64,000 bases of DNA from Dokdonia sp. (lineage in GTDB: Bacteria > Bacteroidota > Bacteroidia > Flavobacteriales > Flavobacteriaceae): positions 292,786 through 356,785 of the forward strand of contig JAHDIF010000001.1 of the NCBI GenBank assembly GCA_020630915.1, written 5' to 3'. The translations under genes and the position numbers were made by a program. The notes beneath the pieces are model-generated. The model was not told the origin of the DNA. It saw only the letters and a list, made by a program, of their open reading frames with translations, and did not search any database. Of the stretch, positions 8,497 to 16,166 are shown piece after piece (positions within the stretch are counted from its first letter, which is position 1; every line of letters begins with the position of its first letter).

Positions 8497-9294
8497 TTAG
8501 AGCATCTTAAGGTTGATCACTTCTTGCTTTGTAAGATGCCTCCAGTTACCGCGAGGTAAATCCTTTTTAGTAAGTCCTCCTATAATCACACAATCTATTT
8601 TTACTACTTCATAATTAAGATGTTCAAAAATAGTTCGGATCACACTATTACCTGTATGTTTTATTTTTAGGCCTACTTCTTTTTTAGGAGCTCCATCTAC
8701 GTAGGCTATTTCTTCTACAGAAATACTCTTCCCTTCTATCTTAATACCTTCTCTTATGCGATCTAGGTCTGCCATTTTGAGGTTTTTAGAAAGTGTTACT
8801 TGATACAACTTTACGACTCCTTGCTTAGAGTTTGTAAATCTCTGGTGCACCTCATCATCATTAGTAAACAGCAATAACCCAGTCGCATTACGACCTAGTC
8901 TTCCTATAGGTTTAATTCGTGATTTGGTAGCCTTAGCTACAAGATCCATCACGGTATTTCCTTTATCATTACTTGTAGTAGTCGCAAATCCTTTAGGTTT
9001 GTTGAGAAGCACGTAGGCTTTTGCTTCAGGGCTAATGCGGCGTCCATCAAAACGCACGTCATCTCCAGGCTGTACTTTATAGCCCATCTCATTTACCACC
9101 TTACCATTAACAGTAACATTTCCTATCGAGATATACATATCTGCCTCACGGCGTGAACATATACCTGCATTTGCAATATATTTATTAAGTCGTATACTAT
9201 CGTTATTAGAAGGCTTAGGAGCCCTCTTTTTTTGATGTTCCGATGGTTTTCCTTGTTTTTTTACTCTTTGATCTCGCTTATCACCTTGCGCCAT
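8497..9294 (-). CDS. RsuA/RluB-family pseudouridine synthase
   Basis: 265 residues: a basic, low-complexity N-terminus (1-30), an S4 RNA-binding domain (IRLNKYIANAGICSRREAD, 34-52, continuing to about 82), and a pseudouridine synthase domain. The catalytic block normally reads GRLDxxTxGLLLxT; here it is GRLGRNATGLLLFTND (131-146), with Gly134 where the nucleophilic Asp is expected. The rest of the fold, including the KP(K)GF and C-terminal IIGGL elements, is kept. It may be a non-catalytic RNA-binding relative or use another residue; comparison with homologs would tell. A good -7 element lies just upstream. Confidence 0.82.
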   Translation of the reverse strand: MAQGDKRDQRVKKQGKPSEHQKKRAPKPSNNDSIRLNKYIANAGICSRREADMYISIGNVTVNGKVVNEMGYKVQPGDDVRFDGRRISPEAKAYVLLNKPKGFATTTSNDKGNTVMDLVAKATKSRIKPIGRLGRNATGLLLFTNDDEVHQRFTNSKQGVVKLYQVTLSKNLKMADLDRIREGIKIEGKSISVEEIAYVDGAPKKEVGLKIKHTGNSVIRTIFEHLNYEVVKIDCVIIGGLTKKDLPRGNWRHLTKQEVINLKML

Positions 9295-9315
9295 AACTCT
9301 ATCCTTAATTTACTG

Positions 9316-9323
9316 CAAAGGTA
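9316..9323 (-). promoter_or_regulatory. -7 element TACCTTTG for the RluB-like gene
   Basis: On the - strand the sequence reads TACCTTTG, an exact match to the Bacteroidota -7 consensus TAnnTTTG, 21 bp upstream of the start codon. No clean TTG -33 element sits at the usual distance. Confidence 0.6.
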
Positions 9324-9430
9324 GTTAAAAAGAGTACGCTTTAATGCCCGCATTTAACCAAAGGCTTCAAGCATAAACTCATGGCATACTACTTGATATC
9401 TTATAAGAGTAACTTATTAAATTCATTATC

Positions 9431-10045
9431 ATGTCAAAACGAACAGCACCTGAGGTTAATGCAGGATCTATGGCAGATATTGCCTTCTTACTCCTTATTT
9501 TCTTTTTAGTCACTACAACAATAGATAAAGATAAAGGTCTTGCAAGGCAATTACCTAAAGAAGACATAGATAGAACAATAGTATTGCACGAACGTAATGT
9601 TCTAGAAATCAAAATAGGACAAGAAGGCGATCTATTAGTAGAAAATAAGATTCTTGACTTATCTGACTTAAAAGAATTGGTCATTGCTTTTATTGACAAT
9701 GGTGGGGCAAAATTAGGCGAAGAAGGGTATTGTAATTATTGTTATGGATTGCGAGATACGTCATCTTCAGATAGCCCTAAAGAGGCTGTAATTTCAATCT
9801 CTTCTCATAGAAAAGCACCGTATGAAAATTATATTGCTGTACAGAATGAACTTACTGCTGCGTACAATGTTCTCAGGAATAAAGCATCCCAAAGACTCTT
9901 CAAATATGACTACACTAGCAAACTAAGTTCATTAGACAATGGTCTTCTTAAAGGAGATATCTTAAAAACGAAAGAAGAATTGAAACTGATAAGAGATTTA
10001 TACCCTATGCTCATCTCTGAAGCAGAGATCAAAGCAGCGTATTAA
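9431..10045 (+). CDS. ExbD/TolR-family protein
   Basis: 204 residues. A short cytoplasmic N-terminus leads into one transmembrane helix, MADIAFLLLIFFLVTTT (14-30), with the conserved proton-path Asp (D16). The periplasmic part is longer than in E. coli ExbD and has an insert with two cysteines (YCNYCYG, about 99-105). ExbD works with an ExbB/TolQ channel to energise outer-membrane transport or a related process, but no exbB is next to it. It is alone, divergent from the RluB-like gene and tail-to-tail (4-bp overlap) with the nitrilase. Confidence 0.8.
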   Translation: MSKRTAPEVNAGSMADIAFLLLIFFLVTTTIDKDKGLARQLPKEDIDRTIVLHERNVLEIKIGQEGDLLVENKILDLSDLKELVIAFIDNGGAKLGEEGYCNYCYGLRDTSSSDSPKEAVISISSHRKAPYENYIAVQNELTAAYNVLRNKASQRLFKYDYTSKLSSLDNGLLKGDILKTKEELKLIRDLYPMLISEAEIKAAY

Positions 10046-11004
10046 TTACTAGTAAACCTGACTGTAGACTGCCGCTCGCGATTAACATGTAACTGCGTCA
10101 CATCTGGGCGGCTATAATGCCCTACAGGGTCAAAATTCTGGCGCTCTTCATACACGCGATTAAAGTCTATGGTATGATAGATATTCCCTTCTGTAACCAT
10201 ATCTGGCTCAAGAATAAACTCACCATCTGGACCTGCAATGCAAGATCCTCCGTTCGAGAGAACTTGCGGAGCTCTTTTTAAAATTTCATCTAGATGTGCA
10301 GTGCCATCTGGAAAGTCTTCGCGTCTCATTAAACTAGAAACAGAAAGAACAAAAGAGCGAGACTCACGAGCAATAAATCTTGTAATATCCTTCGTATTGT
10401 GGTCGCTTCCTGGCCATACCGCCACGTGCAAGTTCTCTCCTTGTGCATACATAGCAGCCCTTGGTAGTGGCATCCAGTTCTCCCAGCAATTGAGACCCCC
10501 TACAGTAAACGCTTTAAGCTTATGGGTTACTAAGCCATTACCATCACCAGGAGCCCAAGTAAGACGTTCGTCATAGGTAGGCTGTAATTTTCTATGTACA
10601 GATTGTATGGTGCCTGTTTGATCTATATACACTAAAGATGCATATAAACTGTGCCCTCCACGATCGCCAGGACGTTCAATAATCCCTAGATAGATGGCGA
10701 TGTTATGCTTTCGCGAAAGCGCACATACCTCATCCAGATCCCCAGCTTCTATAGCTACACTATTACGAGCATACTGCGCGTGAAGTTCCTTGACTACAGT
10801 TTTGTTCCACTCAGCACCACCTGTTAGGGCTAGCCAATATGGGTATCCCGGCAATAATCCTTCTCCAAAAACAAGGAGCTCTGCCCCTTCTTGAGCGGCT
10901 TCTTTAATCGCTTTCTTTATTTTATCTAAGGTACCCTGCTTACTTAACCAAACAGGTGAAATCTGGCCTAAGGCTACTTTAAGAAGGTTTTTAGGTGTGC
11001 TCAT
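10042..11004 (-). CDS. Nitrilase superfamily (carbon-nitrogen hydrolase)
   Basis: 320 residues, full length for a nitrilase. The catalytic triad is visible: E48 in LVFGEGLLPGYPYW, K139 in VHRKLQPTYDERL, C173 in GGLNCWENWMPL. The PGYPYW and NCWENW wordings point to the true nitrilase branch, hydrolysing a nitrile to acid and ammonia, rather than amidases. Cytoplasmic. The start overlaps the stop of the UbiA gene (ATGA), so it ends a - strand isoprenoid operon although no link to that pathway is known to me. Contains a palindrome copy read as ALSRK. Confidence 0.85.
   Translation of the reverse strand: MSTPKNLLKVALGQISPVWLSKQGTLDKIKKAIKEAAQEGAELLVFGEGLLPGYPYWLALTGGAEWNKTVVKELHAQYARNSVAIEAGDLDEVCALSRKHNIAIYLGIIERPGDRGGHSLYASLVYIDQTGTIQSVHRKLQPTYDERLTWAPGDGNGLVTHKLKAFTVGGLNCWENWMPLPRAAMYAQGENLHVAVWPGSDHNTKDITRFIARESRSFVLSVSSLMRREDFPDGTAHLDEILKRAPQVLSNGGSCIAGPDGEFILEPDMVTEGNIYHTIDFNRVYEERQNFDPVGHYSRPDVTQLHVNRERQSTVRFTSN
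10707..10720. repeat. GCTTTCGCGAAAGC palindrome, copy 3
   Basis: Perfect copy inside the nitrilase gene, read on the - strand as (A)LSRK. Confidence 0.97.
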
Positions 11005-11921
11005 AGTAGCAAATTAATTCGGTTTAATACAACATGTATATCTAATAACAGTATGCAAAATACTCCTGCAACAATAACTAGCTTTAATATATTATGCAGT
11101 AAGAGGTAATGTATTTTCTTTTTGGATCTCCATAGTACTAGTAGAAAAATAAGCAACATCATTACACTCAAATAAAAATATAAATACATATGTCCTATAG
11201 AAAAATGATTCACCAGAAAATAAATGGGTATGATTGTTAATCCTGCTAGGGCAGTAAGAAACCACTTGGACGATTTTTCTCCTAACACAATAGGTATGGT
11301 CCTATAATCTTGAGCAAGATCTCCTTTTATATTTTCTAGGTCTTTTACAAGCTCACGCATCATAATGACCAGAAAAAGAAAGCTTGCGTGCACAAATATG
11401 ACAAGATCGAGATTCCCATAGTATAAGAAAATGGCAAAAAAAGGAGTGATAGCTAAGGTGGCTGCTACTATATTTCCAATTAGTGTCCATTTCTTTAATT
11501 TATGAGAGTATATCCAGATTCCAAATATGTATCCCGCAAAAAATAGCACGGCTTTAAACGAAACATAACTTGCGGCGATAATGGCCAAAAAGTTTAGAAC
11601 AAAGTAAAAAGACAACTTCGTATTTTGACTTACCAGTCTGTCTAACTGGGTCTTGCGCGGTCTATTGATTAAATCCTTTTCTGAATCGTAAAAATTATTT
11701 ATAATATATCCTGCAGCGATTACCGCAGCGCAAGCAGCAACCAGCATAAATAGATTAGTGTCTAAAAAAATTTCTTTCAGAGATTTTCCTGGCGCTAGTA
11801 TAAAAATAGAAGTGAGGTATTGTGCAATAATGATAATGAGAATATTGTACCCTCTTACCACCGAAAAAAGGCTAAACATCTTTAAGAGTAGATGCTTGTT
11901 TTTTCGCGAAAGCGCTCCCAT
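11001..11921 (-). CDS. UbiA-family prenyltransferase
   Basis: 306 residues, about eight transmembrane helices. Two Asp-rich motifs bind Mg-prenyl diphosphate: N75-x3-D79-x3-D83 (NNFYDSEKDLINRP) and DLENIKGDLAQDYRTIP at about 194-210. It condenses a prenyl chain with a polar acceptor in the membrane; the genome relatives are often named geranylgeranylglycerol-phosphate geranylgeranyltransferase, but acceptor identity is inference. It follows mevalonate kinase by 17 bp, in line with use of mevalonate-derived prenyl diphosphates. The first codons overlap a 12-bp partial palindrome (TTTCGCGAAAGC, 11902-11913). Confidence 0.83.
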   Translation of the reverse strand: MGALSRKNKHLLLKMFSLFSVVRGYNILIIIIAQYLTSIFILAPGKSLKEIFLDTNLFMLVAACAAVIAAGYIINNFYDSEKDLINRPRKTQLDRLVSQNTKLSFYFVLNFLAIIAASYVSFKAVLFFAGYIFGIWIYSHKLKKWTLIGNIVAATLAITPFFAIFLYYGNLDLVIFVHASFLFLVIMMRELVKDLENIKGDLAQDYRTIPIVLGEKSSKWFLTALAGLTIIPIYFLVNHFSIGHMYLYFYLSVMMLLIFLLVLWRSKKKIHYLLLHNILKLVIVAGVFCILLLDIHVVLNRINLLL

Positions 11922-11938
11922 AAATTGTATTGTAATTG

Positions 11939-12877
11939 CTAGAAGTTATAGACTACCTCTAGTTTGTAGTCACTCAAGGCTTTTTGAGCCTTATCGATAT
12001 CTTCTGTAAAACCTAACATATAGCCTCCACCTCCAGATCCACAAAGTTTAAGGTAATAGTCATTAGTCTCTAAGCCGGTTTTCCATAAGTCGTGAAACTT
12101 TGCTGGAATCATAGGCTTAAAGTTGTTGAGCACCACTTTAGATAATTGTTTTACGTTGCTAAATAATGACTTGACATCTCCCTTCAAGAAATCCTCTACA
12201 CAGGCATCTGTGTGTTTTACAAACTGGTTTTTAAGCATGGCTCTAAATCCTTCTTGCTTCATATTATCCATAAAGATATTAACCATAGGGGCCGTCTCAC
12301 CAGTCATACCACTATCTAGCAAAAAAACAGCTCCTTTACCCTGAGTCTCCTGTGACGGAATTCCAGCAGGCTCAATATTATCCTTACTATTAATAAGAAT
12401 AGGCAGACTTAAATAACTATTAAGTGGGTCCAGTCCAGAAGACTTCCCGTGAAAGAAAGATTCCATTGCTCCAAAAATAGCTTTAAGCTTTAATAGCTTT
12501 TCTCTCGTGAGATTCTCTAAAACCGTAATTTTATCTACCGCATATTTATCATAAATCGCTGCTACCAGAGCGCCGCTACTACCTACTCCATACCCTTGGG
12601 GTATGCTCGAATCAAAGTACATCCCGCTTGCCACATCTTGATTAAGCCGCTCCATATCAAAATTAACCAAGGTGGTTGGATCCTGATTTAGATTTGCTAA
12701 ATAAGCCACATAGTCCTTAAGTTTTTTATTAGAAGATAACGCTTCTTGCGAGGGGTTCTCTTCTATCTTAAGTGCACCGTTGTAGAAGTTATATGGGATG
12801 GCAAGACCCTTAGAATCTTTAATAATCCCGTACTCTCCAAAGAGTAATATTTTTGAGTAAAATAAGGGGCCTTTCAT
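11939..12877 (-). CDS. Mevalonate kinase (GHMP family)
   Basis: 312 residues. GHMP-kinase motifs: an N-terminal KILLFGEYGI (9-18), the phosphate-binding PQGYGVGSSGALVAAIY (about 91-107), and the C-terminal LCGSGGGGYMLGF (about 280-292). Phosphorylates mevalonate with ATP in the cytoplasmic mevalonate pathway. The neighbour upstream is diphosphomevalonate decarboxylase (30-bp gap) and downstream a UbiA prenyltransferase, which supports mevalonate kinase over other GHMP members. Phosphomevalonate kinase and the early pathway genes are not in this window. Confidence 0.85.
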   Translation of the reverse strand: MKGPLFYSKILLFGEYGIIKDSKGLAIPYNFYNGALKIEENPSQEALSSNKKLKDYVAYLANLNQDPTTLVNFDMERLNQDVASGMYFDSSIPQGYGVGSSGALVAAIYDKYAVDKITVLENLTREKLLKLKAIFGAMESFFHGKSSGLDPLNSYLSLPILINSKDNIEPAGIPSQETQGKGAVFLLDSGMTGETAPMVNIFMDNMKQEGFRAMLKNQFVKHTDACVEDFLKGDVKSLFSNVKQLSKVVLNNFKPMIPAKFHDLWKTGLETNDYYLKLCGSGGGGYMLGFTEDIDKAQKALSDYKLEVVYNF

Positions 12878-12907
12878 AAGCTATAGGTCTTTCAAGACAT
12901 TACAAAG

Positions 12908-13978
12908 TTACAATTTTTTTGCTCCTAATCCTGCATTATCATGTATGTACTGTCCTTCCTGACAGTATTTTGTAAGTTTTTGTGCAATAAACTCTTGTAC
13001 CTTTTCTTTCTCTTTGGCCGGATATAACACGTGTACATTAGCTCCAGCATCTAGTGTGAAACACACTTTAGAGCCCGTTTTTTCACGATAGTCCCATATA
13101 CAATTAATAATCTCTAGCGTGTTGGGCTTCATTAAAATAAAATAGGGATGACTTGTCATCATCATGCTGTGCAACGTAAGCGCTTCACTTTCAACAATTT
13201 TAATAAATTGATCAATAGCTCCTGTTTCAAAAACGGTGATAAGGCTAGAAAGATTTTCGTGAGCTTGGGAGAATCTCGCTTTCGCGAAAGCGTGCCCGTG
13301 CATCAACCCGTGTCCTATCGTGCTCGAAACCTGTTTTTCACCTTTATCTACCAATAATATGGTGTCTTGATACTCTTGGAAAACCTCGTTAACTTCTCCT
13401 AGAAAAGGAGTTCCATAGAGATTGCTACTATTAGAAATTTCTTTATGTTCTCCCCATACTACAAGAGGACCTTCTATACTTCTGCAGGCACTTCCTGAAC
13501 CCAGACGTGCTAGAAAAGATGCCTTTTGAGTACAATAGCCCTGAGACAATTCTGGATTTAATTTTTTTTCCATTTGGACAAGACACAATGCCAGCGCACT
13601 CATCCCAGAAGCAGAACTCGCAATACCTGAACTGTGCGGAAAACTATTACTTGTTTCTATGGTAAAAGAATAGTCCTTAATAAAAGGCACATATGCTTCT
13701 ATGCGCTCAAAAAATGTCTTGATTTTTGGTTCAAAGCTTTCTTCCCGATGACCCTCTAGGAAAACTCTAAAAGAAGATTCTTTATTTTTGTAATAGCTCA
13801 AGGTAGTCCTAGTATTACAATTGTTTAAGGTAAAACTAATACTTGGGTTTTGTGGGAGTTGCTCTCCGTACTTTCCCCAATATTTTACAAGTGCAATATT
13901 ACTGGGAGATTGCCAAGAAACAGATCCGTCCATTAATTGCCCATACTCCTTATTCCCTAAAAATGCGTCTTGTGTCAT
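12908..13978 (-). CDS. mvaD: Diphosphomevalonate decarboxylase
   Basis: 356 residues from the chosen Met. It shows the decarboxylase signatures PSNIALVKYWGK (near residue 25), SSGIASSASGMSALAL (ATP-binding loop), GSGSACRSIEGPLVVWG and FTLDAGANVHVLYP (catalytic Asp). It makes isopentenyl diphosphate from diphosphomevalonate with ATP. The open frame extends seven codons upstream to 13999, but the start MTQDAF matches where homologs begin, so that Met is preferred. Same-strand run with mevalonate kinase and UbiA. Carries a palindrome copy read as AFAKA. Confidence 0.9.
   Translation of the reverse strand: MTQDAFLGNKEYGQLMDGSVSWQSPSNIALVKYWGKYGEQLPQNPSISFTLNNCNTRTTLSYYKNKESSFRVFLEGHREESFEPKIKTFFERIEAYVPFIKDYSFTIETSNSFPHSSGIASSASGMSALALCLVQMEKKLNPELSQGYCTQKASFLARLGSGSACRSIEGPLVVWGEHKEISNSSNLYGTPFLGEVNEVFQEYQDTILLVDKGEKQVSSTIGHGLMHGHAFAKARFSQAHENLSSLITVFETGAIDQFIKIVESEALTLHSMMMTSHPYFILMKPNTLEIINCIWDYREKTGSKVCFTLDAGANVHVLYPAKEKEKVQEFIAQKLTKYCQEGQYIHDNAGLGAKKL
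13278..13291. repeat. GCTTTCGCGAAAGC palindrome, copy 4
   Basis: Perfect copy inside mvaD, read on the - strand as AFAKA. Confidence 0.97.
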
Positions 13979-14022
13979 AAACATAAAATATACATACAAA
14001 GATAACCTAAGAAATCAGAACC

Positions 14023-14559
14023 CTATATATGTTGAGCCATTTCTACGAGTCTATTGAGTGTTCGATGGTTTCTGGTTGTGGCATTTACTTTAAGCAATTT
14101 TTCGGCAATATTATTTGAATATTTTGCCTTGCCCATACCCTTTGAGGTATAAAAGTAAATACATTTTTTCACAAGGATTATCTCTTCTTCTGGATAACTT
14201 AAAGATGCTAAATTTTTCAAACCTTTAGTATTGGGTGTATTTGCCAATAATGTATAATAAGAAAGTTCTCTAATTGCGTTAGAAAATGGCGATGCTTCTA
14301 CCACAGTCATTAATTCTGGCAGATCCAGAACAAGTACGGGTACTTCTAAACCAAAATTATCTTTAATACATTTTGTAATTAATACTATACAATCCGCTCT
14401 GCTAAGGTTAGACTTAAAAATTATATTACCACTTTGTATATACGTCTGTACATATTTAAGTCCAAGAGTCTTTAGTGCTTCCCTTAAGTCAAGCATCTTA
14501 ATTTTTCGATGACCTCCTACATTAATCCCTCTTAAAAATGCGATATAAACTTGCATCAC
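14023..14559 (-). CDS. DUF1697 domain protein
   Basis: 178 residues. The N-terminus YIAFLRGINVGGHRKIKM (5-22) followed by YVQTYIQSGNIIFKS (about 36-50) is the signature of DUF1697, a small ferredoxin-like-fold family of unknown function. Cytoplasmic, no signal. The start overlaps the stop of the upstream flavoprotein by 4 bp, indicating translational coupling; the next gene (mvaD) begins about 45 bp downstream. Confidence 0.8.
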   Translation of the reverse strand: MMQVYIAFLRGINVGGHRKIKMLDLREALKTLGLKYVQTYIQSGNIIFKSNLSRADCIVLITKCIKDNFGLEVPVLVLDLPELMTVVEASPFSNAIRELSYYTLLANTPNTKGLKNLASLSYPEEEIILVKKCIYFYTSKGMGKAKYSNNIAEKLLKVNATTRNHRTLNRLVEMAQHI

Positions 14560-15854
14560 TTTTTACTTGCTATTGCGTGGGCAATGTGATATCCACCTGT
14601 CCAGGCATTCTGAAAATTAAATCCGCCGGTTATTGCATCTATATTAAGAACTTCTCCGGCTAAGTATAAATTAGGTAACAATTTACTTCCAAAATTTTTA
14701 AAGTTTATCTCTTTTAAATCTACACCACCTGCTGTTACAAATTCCTCTTTAAATGTACTTTTACCTTTTACCTTATATACACCTTGCGTAAGCTCTTGTG
14801 ATAGCTTTATTAATTTTGCCTTGGGGATATCTGCCCATTTTAGGTCTTCTTTTATTTGGCTTGCGTTAAGTAATTTTCTCCAAAGCCTTTTAGGTATGTT
14901 AAAATGAGTATATGTATATGGAGACTGTTTTGCGTGATTGAGTTTAAGGTTTCCTAGTTGTTCTAATACATCTTCTTGTTTCTGGTATAGTAACCAGTTA
15001 ACTTTTATATCAAACTCATAATTTCTATTATTTAAGTCTCTTGCTCCCCAAGCAGATAACTTTAATATCCCTGGACCGCTCATTCCCCAATGAGTTATAA
15101 GTAATGGCCCTTCACTTTCTAAAGGCAACCCTATAACAGATACGGCGGCTTCAACTGAAAGCCCCATGAGACCTTCAATACGGTTATCTTTTATATTAAA
15201 GGTAAATAATGACGCAACTGCAGGCGTGATGGTGTGCCCAAGTTTTTGTAGTTGTTTCCAAATTTTAGGATTACTTCCCGTAGTGATTACGAGATTCTCA
15301 CTTGTCATTTGACCTTTAGAAGTGCTTATCTGCCAAATGGGGATCTCTTTAGAGCCCGCTTTCGCGAAAGCGGGATTATGAGATGCACTATCGGGAGCGC
15401 CTTGCAGTAAGGTAACTTCTTTTACCAGCTGTTCCTTAAGAATAGTAATACCATATTGTGCCGCCTCTTGCAAAAAACAATTTATGATCGTTTGTGATGA
15501 ATCTGAAACAGGAAACATTCTACCATCCTCCTCTATCTTTAATGTCACACCTCTATCTTCGAACCAAGCTATGGTATCTCCAGTCATAAAAGTATGGAAA
15601 GGGCCTAGTAATTCCTTTTCACCTCTAGGATAATTGCAAATTAGATCTTGAGGAACAAATTCGGCATGTGTGACGTTACATCTACCTCCTCCAGATATGC
15701 GCACTTTAGATAATACTTCTTTACCTCTTTCTATAATCGCTATATTTAAATGAGCTGCCTTCTTAGCGAGGTTAATCGCTGTAAAAAAACCAGCTGCTCC
15801 TCCTCCCAAAATACAGACGTCAAAATCGCTATTAGATACAGTTTTTTCTTTCAC
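14556..15854 (-). CDS. HI0933/YhiN-like FAD-NAD(P) flavoprotein
   Basis: 432 residues. FAD-binding GGGAAGFFTAINLA (12-25), then the family-typical VRISGGGRCNVTH (about 52-64), and near the C-terminus NLYLAGEVLNIDAITGGFNF (about 390-409) and QNAWTGGY. These mark the HI0933/BaiN-like group of aminoacetone-oxidase-like flavoproteins; the reaction is not known for most members. First gene of the - strand run that leads to the mevalonate genes. A palindrome copy encodes PAFAKAG near residue 165, in a loop between strands. Confidence 0.82.
   Translation of the reverse strand: MKEKTVSNSDFDVCILGGGAAGFFTAINLAKKAAHLNIAIIERGKEVLSKVRISGGGRCNVTHAEFVPQDLICNYPRGEKELLGPFHTFMTGDTIAWFEDRGVTLKIEEDGRMFPVSDSSQTIINCFLQEAAQYGITILKEQLVKEVTLLQGAPDSASHNPAFAKAGSKEIPIWQISTSKGQMTSENLVITTGSNPKIWKQLQKLGHTITPAVASLFTFNIKDNRIEGLMGLSVEAAVSVIGLPLESEGPLLITHWGMSGPGILKLSAWGARDLNNRNYEFDIKVNWLLYQKQEDVLEQLGNLKLNHAKQSPYTYTHFNIPKRLWRKLLNASQIKEDLKWADIPKAKLIKLSQELTQGVYKVKGKSTFKEEFVTAGGVDLKEINFKNFGSKLLPNLYLAGEVLNIDAITGGFNFQNAWTGGYHIAHAIASKK
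15358..15371. repeat. GCTTTCGCGAAAGC palindrome, copy 5
   Basis: Perfect copy inside the HI0933-like gene, read on the - strand as AFAKA. Confidence 0.97.
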
Positions 15855-16033
15855 TTCGCCAATATACTAACATACTTTCACTTGAATTACGAAAAGTACC
15901 ATCTTGTTATCGTTAACCCTATACTTTTGGAATCCCAGGTACATTGTTGATAATACTTTTGGTATTAATTCGTCAAAATCACAATTTCTAGTATTCAATT
16001 TTATGATAAATTCAACGAATTAAGGTTCTAAAC

Positions 16034-16049
16034 ACGAAATCGTTTTCGT
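16034..16049. promoter_or_regulatory. Putative LacI-type operator upstream of susC
   Basis: ACGAAATCGTTTTCGT is a 16-bp imperfect palindrome with a central CG (one mismatched pair), the usual form of LacI-family operators. It shares ACGAAAnCGTT with a site before the GH32 gene, next to the only LacI gene in the window. It sits 22 bp upstream of the proposed -33 element. Confidence 0.4.
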
Positions 16050-16070
16050 AACTTTAACGATGAATTTTTG

Positions 16071-16100
16071 TTGTGTTAACACAAATTTTACATAAATTTA
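16071..16100 (+). promoter_or_regulatory. Putative susC promoter with overlapping palindrome
   Basis: TTG at 16071-16073, a 19-bp spacer, and TAAATTTA at 16093-16100 fit the Bacteroidota promoter TTG-N19-TAnnTTTG except for the last base. A perfect 14-bp palindrome TTGTGTTAACACAA (16071-16084) covers the -33 element and could be an operator. The 312-bp gap 15855-16166 also has 9-bp inverted arms TTAATTCGT/ACGAATTAA at 15965-15973 and 16015-16023; otherwise nothing is seen in it. Confidence 0.45.
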
Positions 16101-16166
16101 GCCTTTAAACTGCGTGAAAAACGCTATAAATATTACTAAGCAAACTAATTTTTAAACAAAAATCTT

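Noticed and set aside
15965-16023. 9-bp inverted arms TTAATTCGT/ACGAATTAA with a 41-bp gap upstream of susC
   Set aside because: Arms are short and AT-rich with a wide gap; expected by chance in such sequence.
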